Shown piece after piece: positions 9,504-18,776 of a DNA stretch of 64,000 nucleotides. The notes beneath the pieces are model-generated. The model was given only the letters and a program-made list of their open reading frames with translations, was not told the DNA's origin and ran no database searches. Source of the stretch: Gilliamella sp. Lep-s35. Lineage in GTDB: Bacteria > Pseudomonadota > Gammaproteobacteria > Enterobacterales > Orbaceae. Each line of letters starts with the position of its first letter. The first letter of the stretch is position 1. The stretch is taken from assembly GCF_009795845.1 (NCBI RefSeq), contig NZ_WTEX01000006.1:43363-107362 (forward strand), given 5' to 3'. The position numbers and the translations under genes are program-made.

Positions 9504-10514
9504 TTATTCATCTTTGGTTAATGTTGCAACCATTACCGCTTTAATGGTATGCAGTCTGTTTTCTGCTTCATCAAAAACAATACTATGTTCAGATTCAAAC
9601 ACATCATTAGTCACTTCAAGTCCATTGGTTAAACCATATTGAGCTGCCATTTGTTTACCGACGGTAGTGTTCATATCATGAAAAGCTGGTAAACAGTGCA
9701 TGAATTTGACATTTGGATTATTGGTAAGTTTAATAACATTTTCATTCACTTGATAAGGTGTTAATAATTTAACACGCTCATCCCAAACTTCCTTAGGTTC
9801 ACCCATTGATACCCATACATCAGTATATAAAAAGTCGACGTCTTTAACTCCTTTGGCAACATCTTCTGTTAAAATAATTTTTGCACCCGTATTTTTTGCA
9901 ATATCTTGGCACTTTTGTACAAGTTCGGCTTCGGGATGACAGGCCTTTGGTGCAACTAAACGAATTTCCATTCCCATTAAAGCCGCACCTTCCATTAACG
10001 AATTTCCCATGTTATTACGGGCATCACCTAAATAGGCAAATTTAATACTACTTAATGGGCGATTGCCTATATGCTCTTTCATCGTCATAAAATCGGCTAA
10101 TATTTGGGTTGGATGTGCTTCGGTCGTTAAGCCATTCCATACTGGTACACCAGCATATTGAGCTAATGTTTCAACGATCTCTTGACCATAACCACGGTAC
10201 TCAATACCGTCATACATTCGCCCAAGTACTCGAGCTGTATCTGCAATTGATTCTTTATGCCCAATTTGACTACCACTTGGCCCTAAATAAGTGACATTTG
10301 CACCTTGATCAAATGCACCAACCTCAAATGCACAACGCGTACGGGTGGAGTCTTTCTCAAAAATTAACGCGATATTTTTACCAATCAAATGTTGTTGTTC
10401 TTGCCCTTGTCGTTTAGCTTGTTTTAATTCAATAGCAAGATTAATTAATTGATTAATTTCGGTAGGGGTAAAATCAAGTAACCGTAAAAAATGGCGCTGA
10501 TAAAAACCGTGCAT
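9504..10514 (-). CDS. argF: Ornithine carbamoyltransferase
   Basis: This enzyme makes citrulline from ornithine and carbamoyl phosphate in arginine synthesis. The 336-aa protein has the carbamoyl-phosphate motif [17 protein letters not shown] (about residues 56-72), [12 protein letters not shown] (about 134-145), the ornithine-binding region with SMGEP, and HCLPAFHD (about 272-279) with the catalytic Cys. Length is typical. An AGGAG ribosome-binding site lies 7 nt before the ATG. It faces carAB, which supplies its carbamoyl phosphate, and an ArgR operator covers its promoter. Confidence 0.96.
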   Translation of the reverse strand: MHGFYQRHFLRLLDFTPTEINQLINLAIELKQAKRQGQEQQHLIGKNIALIFEKDSTRTRCAFEVGAFDQGANVTYLGPSGSQIGHKESIADTARVLGRMYDGIEYRGYGQEIVETLAQYAGVPVWNGLTTEAHPTQILADFMTMKEHIGNRPLSSIKFAYLGDARNNMGNSLMEGAALMGMEIRLVAPKACHPEAELVQKCQDIAKNTGAKIILTEDVAKGVKDVDFLYTDVWVSMGEPKEVWDERVKLLTPYQVNENVIKLTNNPNVKFMHCLPAFHDMNTTVGKQMAAQYGLTNGLEVTNDVFESEHSIVFDEAENRLHTIKAVMVATLTKDE

Positions 10515-10548
10515 GATAAGCTCCTAAATGGCGATAAATATTTGTACG

Positions 10549-10577
10549 ATTCTATTTGAATAATTATGCAAATTCAA
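10549..10577 (-). promoter_or_regulatory. argF promoter with embedded ArgR box
   Basis: On the minus strand, TTGAAT (10572-10577) and TAGAAT (10549-10554) are spaced by exactly 17 bp. The 18-bp segment 10555-10572 matches the ARG box consensus TNTGAATWWWWATTCANW-type palindrome at 17 of 18 positions and fills the spacer, so bound ArgR would block RNA polymerase. A weaker box-like stretch (15 of 18) lies at 10592-10609. Confidence 0.75.
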
Positions 10578-10727
10578 GCTAAACATAATAATACGAATAA
10601 TATTTTATTTGTTTTTGTCGTTAAGTCTCAAAAATGAGACATTATTATCTATTTATTTTTTATAATATTGCTTTTTTTGTTTAAAAATTTGTAATAAAAT
10701 GATTAAATATTGTCTGCTAAAAATGAA

Positions 10728-10770
10728 TTGAATTGTATTTTTATTCATTTATATTGATTTTTTATTCAAA
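10728..10770 (+). promoter_or_regulatory. carAB promoter with tandem ArgR boxes
   Basis: Two ARG boxes, 10732-10749 and 10753-10770, each match 17 of 18 consensus positions and are separated by 3 bp. This is the canonical spacing for an ArgR hexamer. A candidate promoter TTGAAT (10728-10733), 16-bp spacer, TATATT (10750-10755) lies under them, like the arginine-controlled P2 promoter of enteric carAB. carA starts at 10785, about 15 bp after the second box. Confidence 0.8.
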
Positions 10771-10784
10771 AGGCCTTTTAAATC

Positions 10785-11945
10785 ATGCAAACTTATGCCC
10801 TCTTTATGTTACAAGATGGTTCACAATTTGTTGGTAAGTCAATTGGTGCTGACGGACAAGCTGTTGGTGAAGTAGTGTTTAATACATCAATGACTGGTTA
10901 CCAAGAAATTCTTACTGATCCTTCTTATTGCGAACAATTAGTGACATTAACTTATCCACATATTGGTAATGTTGGCACGAACAATGAAGATGCCGAGTCA
11001 AAGCAAGTTTATGCAAAAGGGCTGATCATTCGTGATTTACCATTATTAGCTAGTAATTATAGAAATGAACTCGATCTTTCTAGCTATTTAAAAAAACATA
11101 ATGTTATTGCCATTGCAGATATTGATACGCGGCGCTTAACCCGTATTTTGCGTGAAAAAGGTGCACAGCATGGCGTCATCATAACAGCAACGGACAAAAC
11201 GAGCTTACTTGAAAAAGCCGAAATAGCTAAACAGCAGGCAATCGATTTTAAAGGATTAAGCGGGCTTGATTTAGCCAAAGAAGTGACTTGTTTGACAAGT
11301 TATATTTGGTCACAAGGCATATGGACAAGGCAACAGAAACAGCCTGCTCCAAAACCAGAAAGCCAATTACCATATCATGTTGTTGCTTATGATTTTGGTG
11401 TAAAACACAATATTTTACGAATGCTAGTTGAACGTGGTTGTCGATTAACTGTCGTGCCGGCAAAAACAACGGCAGACGAAGTACTTGCATTAAATCCTGA
11501 CGGTATCTTCTTGTCTAATGGACCCGGTGATCCCGCTCCATGCACTTATGCCATTGATGCTATTAAGCAATTTTTAAACACAGATATTCCTATTTTTGGC
11601 ATTTGTTTAGGTCATCAACTTCTTGCGCTTGCTTGTGGTGCTAGAACTATCAAAATGAAGTTTGGTCATCATGGTGGTAATCATCCTGTTAAAGATCTAG
11701 AAAATAATAAGGTAATGATCACTGCACAAAATCACGGTTTCGCTGTAGATGAGGCAAGCTTACCAGCTCATTTACGAGCGACGCACAAATCACTGTTCGA
11801 TGGTTCATTACAAGGCATTCATCACAATCAAAAACCAGCTTTTAGTTTTCAAGGTCATCCTGAAGCCAGTCCTGGGCCTCATGATGCCGCACCTCTTTTT
11901 GACCACTTTATTGAGTTAATTAAAATTTATAAGCAGGAGCAATAA
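10785..11945 (+). CDS. carA: Carbamoyl-phosphate synthase small (glutamine amidotransferase) subunit
   Basis: CarA hydrolyses glutamine and channels ammonia to CarB. The 386-aa protein has the N-terminal CPSase small-chain domain ([19 protein letters not shown], about residues 27-45). A class I amidotransferase domain follows, with the nucleophile in [14 protein letters not shown] (Cys near residue 274) and the His/Glu pair in [13 protein letters not shown] (about 359-371). carB starts 2 bp after its stop codon, so the two are one transcriptional unit controlled by ArgR boxes upstream. Confidence 0.97.
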   Translation: MQTYALFMLQDGSQFVGKSIGADGQAVGEVVFNTSMTGYQEILTDPSYCEQLVTLTYPHIGNVGTNNEDAESKQVYAKGLIIRDLPLLASNYRNELDLSSYLKKHNVIAIADIDTRRLTRILREKGAQHGVIITATDKTSLLEKAEIAKQQAIDFKGLSGLDLAKEVTCLTSYIWSQGIWTRQQKQPAPKPESQLPYHVVAYDFGVKHNILRMLVERGCRLTVVPAKTTADEVLALNPDGIFLSNGPGDPAPCTYAIDAIKQFLNTDIPIFGICLGHQLLALACGARTIKMKFGHHGGNHPVKDLENNKVMITAQNHGFAVDEASLPAHLRATHKSLFDGSLQGIHHNQKPAFSFQGHPEASPGPHDAAPLFDHFIELIKIYKQEQ

Positions 11946-11947
11946 TT

Positions 11948-14900
11948 ATGGCTAAGCGAACAGACATAAAAAGTATACTAATTATTGGCGCTGGCCCAAT
12001 TGTTATTGGTCAAGCATGTGAATTTGATTATTCTGGTGCACAAGCTTGTAAAGCGCTGCGTGAAGAAGGTTATCGTGTTATTTTAGTTAACTCTAATCCA
12101 GCCACTATCATGACAGATCCTGAAATGGCTGATGCCACTTATATTGAACCCATTCATTGGACAAGCGTTCGTAAGATTATTGAACAAGAAAGGCCAGACG
12201 CCATTTTACCAACCATGGGCGGTCAAACAGCGTTAAACTGTGCATTAGAGCTTGAAAAACAAGGTGTATTGAAAGAATTTAATGTTGAAATGATTGGTGC
12301 AACAGCCGATGCTATCGATAAAGCCGAAGATCGAAAACGCTTTGATGAGGCGATGAAAAAAATTGGTCTTGATACCGCTCGCTCAGGGATTGCTCATTCG
12401 CTTAAAGAAGCTTACGCCGTTCTTGATCAAGTCGGTTTTCCTTGCATTATTCGTCCATCATTTACCATGGGGGGCACTGGTGGCGGTATTGCTTATAATA
12501 CCGAAGAGTTTGACGAAATTTGTACTCGAGGACTTGATCTTTCGCCAACCAATGAACTACTTATTGATGAATCATTAATTGGTTGGAAAGAATATGAAAT
12601 GGAAGTAGTTCGAGACAAAAATGATAACTGCATTATTGTTTGTTCAATTGAAAACTTTGATCCAATGGGTATTCATACAGGTGATTCAATTACGGTGGCT
12701 CCGGCACAAACCTTGACTGATAAAGAATACCAAATCATGCGTAACGCTTCGATCGCGGTACTGCGTGAAATTGGTGTTGAAACTGGTGGCTCCAATGTAC
12801 AATTTTCGGTTGATCCAAAGACAGGACGATTAATTGTTATTGAGATGAATCCACGGGTGTCGCGATCATCTGCCTTAGCTTCGAAAGCAACGGGCTTTCC
12901 TATCGCGAAAATCGCCGCTAAACTGGCTGTCGGTTATACGCTTGATGAATTATCTAATGATATAACAGGCGGAAAAACCCCTGCTTCATTTGAACCGTCA
13001 ATTGATTATGTTGTCACCAAAATTCCACGCTTTAATTTTGAAAAATTTGCTGGTTGTAACGATCGTTTAACCACACAAATGAAATCAGTTGGTGAAGTGA
13101 TGGCCATTGGGCGCACCTTCCAAGAATCAATACAAAAAGCGTTGCGAGGGCTTGAAGTTGGCGCTTCAGGATTTGATCCTAAAATTGATAATCATACTGA
13201 TGAAAAAAATATCACCAAAATTCGTTATGAGCTCCAAGAAGCGGGCGCTGATCGGATTTGGTATATTGCTGATGCTTTTAGAGCAGGATTCAACTTAGAA
13301 GATATCTTTTTACTAACCAATATTGATCGTTGGTTTTTAGTACAAATTGAAGAGTTGGTTAACCTTGAAAACAAGCTAAAGGAACAATCACTTGCACAGC
13401 TTGATCAAGAAACATTGTGGCAATTAAAACGTAAAGGTTTTTCAGATTTACGCATCGCCAAATTGCTTAATACCACAGAACAAGCTGTTCGCGATTTACG
13501 TCATCAATATCAAATTCACCCTGTTTATAAACGTGTTGATACCTGTGCGGCTGAATTTGCAACAGATACCGCTTATCTTTATTCAACCTATGAGCAAGAG
13601 TGTGAAGCTAATCCTCAATTTAGCCGTAAAAAAATTATGATCCTTGGTGGTGGTCCTAATCGGATCGGACAAGGTATTGAGTTTGATTATTGCTGTGTAC
13701 ATGCGGCATTGGCACTGCGTGAGGATGGTTATGAGACCATTATGGTTAACTGTAATCCCGAAACGGTTTCAACCGATTACGATACTTCTGACCGCCTCTA
13801 TTTTGAGCCAGTTACGCTTGAAGATGTGCTTGAAATTGCACATGTTGAAAAACCAGATGGTGTTATTGTGCAATACGGTGGGCAAACACCGCTAAAACTT
13901 GCTCGTGCGCTTGAAGCAGCAGGGCTACCAATTATTGGTACCTCACCTGATGCTATAGATAAAGCTGAAGATCGTAAACGCTTTCAAGAAGTCGTCGATA
14001 AACTGAAATTAAAACAACCTGTCAACGCCACAGTGACCGATATTAATGAGGCTGTCATTGAAGCAGAAAAAATAGGTTATCCATTAGTGGTTAGACCTTC
14101 TTATGTATTAGGAGGTCGCGCAATGGAAATTGTCTATAATGAACAAGATTTAAGGCGTTATTTTAAAACAGCGGTAAGCGAATCAAATAATGCACCAGTC
14201 TTACTTGATCACTTTTTAGATGATGCAATTGAAGTTGATATTGATGTAATTGCTGATGGTGAGCAAATCCTGATTGGTGGCATTATGGAACATATTGAAC
14301 AAGCAGGCATTCACTCTGGTGATTCTGCTTGCTCACTGCCAACCCACACCTTAACTGCAGATATTTTAGACAAACTACGACAACAAGCCAAACAATTAGC
14401 ACTTGAACTCAATGTAAAAGGTTTAATGAATGGGCAATTTGCGGTGAAAGATAATCAAATTTATTTGATCGAAATCAATCCTCGTGCAGCTCGCACTGTA
14501 CCTTTTGTCTCAAAAGCAACAGGTTTACCATTGGCGAAAATAGCGGCTCGCGTGATGACGGGGCAATCACTTGCCAAGCAAAATGTGACTAAAGAGGTGA
14601 TTCCTCCTTATTATTCGGTAAAAGAAGTGGTATTACCGTTTAATAAATTCAGTGGTGTCGACCCAATATTAGGTCCTGAAATGCGCTCAACTGGTGAAGT
14701 AATGGGAATCGGTAAAACCTTTGCTGAAGCCTTTGCTAAAGCCCAGCTGGGTAGTTTATCCAATATGAAAAAATCAGGGAAAGCATTATTATCGGTTCGC
14801 GATCAGGATAAAACAAGGCTGTTAGAGATAGCTAAACGGTTAATTACTCATGGGTTTAGTATTGATGCAACTATTGGCACGGCAAAGGTATTACAACAAG

Positions 14901-15163
14901 CAAATATACCATGCCAAGTCGTAAAAAAAGAAAACGAAGGGCGACCAAATATCCATGACCATATAAAAAATGGCGAATATAGCTATATTCTTAATACCAC
15001 CTCTGGGCGAGCAGCTATTGAAGCCTCAAAAGTATTACGTCGAAGTGCCATTCAATATAAGGTACATTACGATACCACGATGAATGCTGCCTATGCTACA
15101 ACTGCAGCGCTAGATTACGATCCAGCACAAACTGTAACGCCATTACAGCAACTTTATTGCTAA
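11948..15163 (+). CDS. carB: Carbamoyl-phosphate synthase large subunit
   Basis: This 1071-aa enzyme makes carbamoyl phosphate from bicarbonate, ammonia and two ATP. It contains the expected internal duplication: two ATP-grasp halves with [19 protein letters not shown] (about residues 12-30) and [19 protein letters not shown] (about 565-583). The carboxyphosphate site contains [16 protein letters not shown] and the carbamate site contains [16 protein letters not shown]. The last 140 residues form the MGS-like allosteric domain. Full length and no disruption. It feeds both arginine (argF next door) and pyrimidine synthesis. Confidence 0.97.
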   Translation: MAKRTDIKSILIIGAGPIVIGQACEFDYSGAQACKALREEGYRVILVNSNPATIMTDPEMADATYIEPIHWTSVRKIIEQERPDAILPTMGGQTALNCALELEKQGVLKEFNVEMIGATADAIDKAEDRKRFDEAMKKIGLDTARSGIAHSLKEAYAVLDQVGFPCIIRPSFTMGGTGGGIAYNTEEFDEICTRGLDLSPTNELLIDESLIGWKEYEMEVVRDKNDNCIIVCSIENFDPMGIHTGDSITVAPAQTLTDKEYQIMRNASIAVLREIGVETGGSNVQFSVDPKTGRLIVIEMNPRVSRSSALASKATGFPIAKIAAKLAVGYTLDELSNDITGGKTPASFEPSIDYVVTKIPRFNFEKFAGCNDRLTTQMKSVGEVMAIGRTFQESIQKALRGLEVGASGFDPKIDNHTDEKNITKIRYELQEAGADRIWYIADAFRAGFNLEDIFLLTNIDRWFLVQIEELVNLENKLKEQSLAQLDQETLWQLKRKGFSDLRIAKLLNTTEQAVRDLRHQYQIHPVYKRVDTCAAEFATDTAYLYSTYEQECEANPQFSRKKIMILGGGPNRIGQGIEFDYCCVHAALALREDGYETIMVNCNPETVSTDYDTSDRLYFEPVTLEDVLEIAHVEKPDGVIVQYGGQTPLKLARALEAAGLPIIGTSPDAIDKAEDRKRFQEVVDKLKLKQPVNATVTDINEAVIEAEKIGYPLVVRPSYVLGGRAMEIVYNEQDLRRYFKTAVSESNNAPVLLDHFLDDAIEVDIDVIADGEQILIGGIMEHIEQAGIHSGDSACSLPTHTLTADILDKLRQQAKQLALELNVKGLMNGQFAVKDNQIYLIEINPRAARTVPFVSKATGLPLAKIAARVMTGQSLAKQNVTKEVIPPYYSVKEVVLPFNKFSGVDPILGPEMRSTGEVMGIGKTFAEAFAKAQLGSLSNMKKSGKALLSVRDQDKTRLLEIAKRLITHGFSIDATIGTAKVLQQANIPCQVVKKENEGRPNIHDHIKNGEYSYILNTTSGRAAIEASKVLRRSAIQYKVHYDTTMNAAYATTAALDYDPAQTVTPLQQLYC

Positions 15164-15173
15164 TCACAAAGAT

Positions 15174-15196
15174 AAAGACGAGAATTGCTCGTCTTT
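15174..15196 (+). terminator. Hairpin after carB
   Basis: The perfect 9-bp stem AAAGACGAG / CTCGTCTTT with a 5-nt loop starts 10 bp after the carB stop. It is followed by AAAAA rather than a long U run, so termination strength is uncertain. It separates carAB from the CRISPR-Cas locus. Confidence 0.6.
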
Positions 15197-15333
15197 AAAA
15201 ATTCCATCCACAATATAATAATTTAGAAATCACGCAATTGTTCTTAATAAACAATAAAATGCTCGTTTTTGATACAGAATAATGTTAATTTATTTTCTAT
15301 ATTTCAATCAATTTAATTAGTTATTATCATGAT

Positions 15334-18300
15334 ATGATTCATTCTTCTGATTCAAAAAACATTCAATTAATTACAACCATAGCGGCACTACTTCATGATT
15401 TAGGTAAAGCAACGATTGGTTTTCAATCTAAATTACGAGCAGAAATGGTGGTGGCGGCTGATCCTTACCGACATGAATGGATTTCGTTACAATTATTTTT
15501 ATTAATGATTCAAGACTGCACCACGAACGAAGCCTTATTTGATCGATTAGCGCATTTTGATCAATATCAACAACAGAATCCTAATTGGCACAAGCAGCTT
15601 ACCAAAGTCGACAAAAATGATCTCACGCAGTTACCGTTATTGGCACAATGGATTGCGTGGCTCATTGTGTCGCATCATAGAATGCCGTTTTTAACGACTT
15701 CATTAGGTGGTAATAAAAAAAAGAAACAAGAAAAAGATTCATATCTCTCAGGCTTAAAAATAACTACCTTTTATAAAATATTGAATGCAGTTGATGGGTG
15801 GGTTAAAAATAGTCATAGTCAACACACTTCACCCAATGATTTTTGGCAGCTTAAAAGCGATATTACCTTAAGCCAGCTTTGGCTGAAAAAACTAAGCCGT
15901 TATGCAACCAAAGCCCTAAATCATGTTCCCTTAATGCAATTGTCTAATATTGACGCGTTTTTATTGCATATTTCACGTTTAAGCTTAATGGTGGCTGATC
16001 ATAACTACTCAAGTTTATCTTTATCAAATGACGAAGCAAAAAGAAATAGGGAAATACTGATTGCTAACACAAATTACCAAAAAGAAGCCAAACAGTGTTT
16101 GGATGATCATTTGGTCGGTGTAGCTAATTTTTCAGCCCGTTTTGCTCGTTTATTACCTAAAATAACCACGGAATTACCCGCAATTAATCAACATAAACCC
16201 TTTACCAAACGAACAACTATAAAACGATTCCAATGGCAAAATCATGCTTTTGATTTAGCAAAAAGTTATCAAAATGTCTCCGATGAATGTGGCTTTTTTG
16301 GTGTGAATATGGCATCGACTGGCTGTGGTAAAACCTTAGCCAATGGGCGGATTATGTATGCGCTTTCAAATCCAAAACGGGGCGTGCGTTTTACCATTGC
16401 ATTGGGATTACGTGTTTTAACGTTGCAAACAGGTAAAGCATTAAGAGAAAGATTACACTTAAGTGATGAACATCTGGCGATTTTAGTGGGTGGGCGTGCA
16501 ACAAAAACCTTGTTTGAACTGAGTAAGGAAGACATTGAACAAAACGATTCTCAAAAAAAATCAGAAAACCAAGGTAGTGAATCTATCGAATCGTTACTTG
16601 ATGAATATATTGATGTAGCTGAAAGTGGTATTGCTGATTGTGAATTAGGTACTATTATCGAAGACAGTAAAGCACGGCAATTACTTTATGCGCCTATTGT
16701 GACATGCACAATTGACCATATTATTCAAGCTAGCGAATGTAGCCGAGGCGGTAAATATATTGCACCAACGTTAAGATTGTTAACCTCAGATTTGATTTTA
16801 GATGAGCCAGATGATTTTGATCAACACGACTTGCCTGCACTAGCGCGTTTAGTCCATTTAGCTGGATTGTTTGGGAGCAAAGTACTGCTGTCATCGGCGA
16901 CCTTAACGCCAGATTTAATTGCCGGATTATTTGATGCTTACCAAGCAGGGCGAAAAATTTGGAATCAAAATAACCAATATGCCGATAATGCCATTGTATG
17001 TGGTTGGTTTGATGAATATGAACAGTCGATATCACAAATTGCTGATACCAAAACGTTTAGCGATCACCATCAACAATTTGTAGCAATGCGCATTCATCAA
17101 TTAGCACAAAGTGCAATCCGTCGTCAAGGGTATATTTTAGATCTACTAAATTACCAAGAAAATAAAACAGAAAACCAAAAAATTAATTATGGTGTGCTAG
17201 CTAAACAACTATTAGATCAAGCTTATCAATTTCACCAAGATCATCATCAAATTGATAAAAAATCACAAAAAAAGGTAAGTATCGGTTTAATGCGTTTTGC
17301 CCATACAGAAGATGTTATTTCACTTACCGAACAAATTTACGAACAAAAGAAGTTACCTAGTGATACTGCTTTTCATATCGTGGTTTATCATGCTCGACAA
17401 CTGCTGTTATTGCGTAGCCAATTAGAAGAAAAACTTGATAGAATTTTAAATCGCAGTGATGAACAGGCACTATTTAACCAACCTGAAATTTGTCAAGCTA
17501 TAAAAGGTAGCAAGAAAGAAAATCATATCTTTATTGTGATTGGCACACCAGTCACCGAAGTCGGTCGTGATCATGATTATGATTGGGCGATTGTCGAACC
17601 ATCATCCATGCGATCTATTATCCAGTTAGTAGGGCGAGTATGGCGTCACCGACCACAAAAAATCGCGCAGAAAGCCAATGTAGCCATATTAGGATCGAAT
17701 TTAAAAGCAATTGAATCTAATTATCGTACGGATCAAGCCTGTTTTACTAAACCAGGGTTTGAAGAAGAGCAATTATTTTTGCTGAAAACCCATAAAACCC
17801 ATGAACTAATTCCTGAGCATCAGTTAGTAAATATTGATGCAGTTCCACGTATTAAGTCTTGCCCAGAAGATGGGCTAACGCTAGCCGAATTAGAACATAA
17901 GGTCATGGCAGATCTGTTTGCGATTAATGCCCGTAAAAGTAATTATGTGACCAGCTATTGGCAACAAGGCTTAGCTCATCACCATTGTGTGCATTTACAG
18001 GCGATTTCACCATTTAGAGGAAATGATGAGACACAAGATGAATATATTTGCCAACTCGACGACGATGGCGATTATCAATTTAGTTATGCAGATATAGCAT
18101 GGCAAACACCAGATGAACGCTGCGAAGATACCCAAAATAGTATAATTGAATATAAAAACTGGTTATTTGATAATCCTAACATTCAACCTTGGCTAATTAA
18201 TAGTGTCGAGCAAGCCATAGCAAGAATAACCGAATATTTCCCAAATAAAACGCCATATCGCTTAGCGAATGAATTTTGTAGCGTAAGCTTATATCGTAAT

Positions 18301-18351
18301 AGCAGTTGGTATTTTCATCCTTATTTAGGATTTTATGAAAAGAAAGGATAA
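15334..18351 (+). CDS. cas3: Type I-F Cas3 nuclease-helicase lacking the fused Cas2 domain
   Basis: Cas3 is recruited to the R-loop formed by the Csy complex and nicks and unwinds target DNA. The 1005-aa protein begins directly with the HD nuclease region (LLHDLGKA, His-Asp at about 21-22). It continues with Walker A ASTGCGKT (about 327-334), the DExD-type LDEPDD (about 489-494), SSATL motif III and QLVGRVWRHR motif VI, so nuclease and helicase parts look intact. In type I-F, Cas3 normally carries a Cas2 domain of about 95-110 residues before the HD domain. Here it is absent: an in-frame stop lies 48 bp upstream, no alternative start exists, and only 170 bp separate the gene from carB. No cas1 is present. 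The start codon has no clear ribosome-binding site. Confidence 0.93.
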   Translation: MIHSSDSKNIQLITTIAALLHDLGKATIGFQSKLRAEMVVAADPYRHEWISLQLFLLMIQDCTTNEALFDRLAHFDQYQQQNPNWHKQLTKVDKNDLTQLPLLAQWIAWLIVSHHRMPFLTTSLGGNKKKKQEKDSYLSGLKITTFYKILNAVDGWVKNSHSQHTSPNDFWQLKSDITLSQLWLKKLSRYATKALNHVPLMQLSNIDAFLLHISRLSLMVADHNYSSLSLSNDEAKRNREILIANTNYQKEAKQCLDDHLVGVANFSARFARLLPKITTELPAINQHKPFTKRTTIKRFQWQNHAFDLAKSYQNVSDECGFFGVNMASTGCGKTLANGRIMYALSNPKRGVRFTIALGLRVLTLQTGKALRERLHLSDEHLAILVGGRATKTLFELSKEDIEQNDSQKKSENQGSESIESLLDEYIDVAESGIADCELGTIIEDSKARQLLYAPIVTCTIDHIIQASECSRGGKYIAPTLRLLTSDLILDEPDDFDQHDLPALARLVHLAGLFGSKVLLSSATLTPDLIAGLFDAYQAGRKIWNQNNQYADNAIVCGWFDEYEQSISQIADTKTFSDHHQQFVAMRIHQLAQSAIRRQGYILDLLNYQENKTENQKINYGVLAKQLLDQAYQFHQDHHQIDKKSQKKVSIGLMRFAHTEDVISLTEQIYEQKKLPSDTAFHIVVYHARQLLLLRSQLEEKLDRILNRSDEQALFNQPEICQAIKGSKKENHIFIVIGTPVTEVGRDHDYDWAIVEPSSMRSIIQLVGRVWRHRPQKIAQKANVAILGSNLKAIESNYRTDQACFTKPGFEEEQLFLLKTHKTHELIPEHQLVNIDAVPRIKSCPEDGLTLAELEHKVMADLFAINARKSNYVTSYWQQGLAHHHCVHLQAISPFRGNDETQDEYICQLDDDGDYQFSYADIAWQTPDERCEDTQNSIIEYKNWLFDNPNIQPWLINSVEQAIARITEYFPNKTPYRLANEFCSVSLYRNSSWYFHPYLGFYEKKG

Positions 18352-18394
18352 AAGAATATTGTTTTTATACTGAAACACATAGTTACCTGAAACT

Positions 18395-18460
18395 TTTTGA
18401 CAAAATATCGTCAGGTGCATAATGGTTGCTAGTAAAAGTGAAGTAATTCTTTTATACTGA
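18395..18460 (+). promoter_or_regulatory. Candidate promoter region of the mini-CRISPR RNA
   Basis: A perfect -35 TTGACA (18397-18402) is followed after 15 bp by CATAAT (18418-18423). Further down, TATACT (18453-18458) sits 5 bp before the first pseudo-repeat with no good -35. Either could start a transcript through the mini-CRISPR. The block also contains TTTTGACA and GGTTGCT, both repeated in pseudo-repeat 1, and an inverted repeat ACCTGA / TCAGGT (18385-18390, 18411-18416). This is inference from motifs only. Confidence 0.35.
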
Positions 18461-18462
18461 GT

Positions 18463-18548
18463 TTTGACAGCCGAATAGGTTGCTGAGAAATGTTAAGTAT
18501 TTACTTTTCTTTGAAGTGAATTTTACCGCTGAATAAGCGGTCTATAAA
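18463..18548 (+). ncRNA. Putative crRNA-like regulatory RNA (CreR/CreA-type mini-CRISPR) between cas3 and csy1
   Basis: Two degenerate I-F repeats flank a 30-nt pseudo-spacer. Pseudo-repeat 1 (18463-18490) matches the array repeat at 18 of 28 positions and the general I-F repeat at 21 of 28. Pseudo-repeat 2 (18521-18548) matches the array repeat at 17 of 28. Both form the Csy4-type hairpin around the same GAATA loop (CAGCC/GGTTG and ACCGCT/AGCGGT), with compensatory changes at several pairs, and both end in an A-rich handle (CTGAGAAA, CTATAAA). The pseudo-spacer begins TGTTAAGT and matches the DNA upstream of csy1 beside a CC PAM. Known CreA and CreR RNAs of type I systems have this architecture and position. 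The function here (autorepression of the csy operon or control of an RNA toxin) is inferred. Confidence 0.7.
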
Positions 18549-18622
18549 AGTGTTAATCTCGGACAGTGTAAATTAGCTAGTTTTATTTATCGTATTGATT
18601 TTTTAAATTATTTTTTTTGTGT

Positions 18623-18669
18623 TTGATGTATCTCACCTGTTAAGTTTTAACTGTTTCTTTGTTTCTTTC
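18623..18669 (+). promoter_or_regulatory. Predicted target site of the mini-CRISPR RNA over a csy promoter
   Basis: A CC dinucleotide (18636-18637) precedes a protospacer starting at 18638 whose first 8 bases equal the pseudo-spacer seed. Identity then continues with two mismatches and a one-base gap to 18661 (21 identities in 24 columns). A weak promoter TTGATG (18623-18628), 17 bp, TTTAAC (18646-18651) overlaps the site, so Csy complex bound here would block it. The incomplete match would be expected to allow binding without Cas3 cleavage. Confidence 0.6.
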
Positions 18670-18711
18670 TTTTTTATGTTTTATTTTTAGATTATTTTTT
18701 GTGTTATTTGC

Positions 18712-18772
18712 TTGATTTTTAGCAAAGATTATTTTATTCTAATTATATTAAAATTTAAAATAAATAAGGAGG
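18712..18772 (+). promoter_or_regulatory. Candidate proximal csy1 promoter and ribosome-binding site
   Basis: TTGATT (18712-18717) and TATTCT (18735-18740) are spaced by 17 bp, a second candidate start for the csy operon. It is followed by a strong AAGGAGGG (about 18767-18774) just before the csy1 ATG. If this promoter is the real one, Cascade bound at 18638 would lie upstream of it rather than on it. Confidence 0.4.
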
Positions 18773-18776
18773 GTCA

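Noticed and set aside
15281..15310. A TGTTAA match to the pseudo-spacer seed upstream of cas3
   Set aside because: Only 6 bases match and the preceding dinucleotide is AA, not CC; likely chance in AT-rich DNA.
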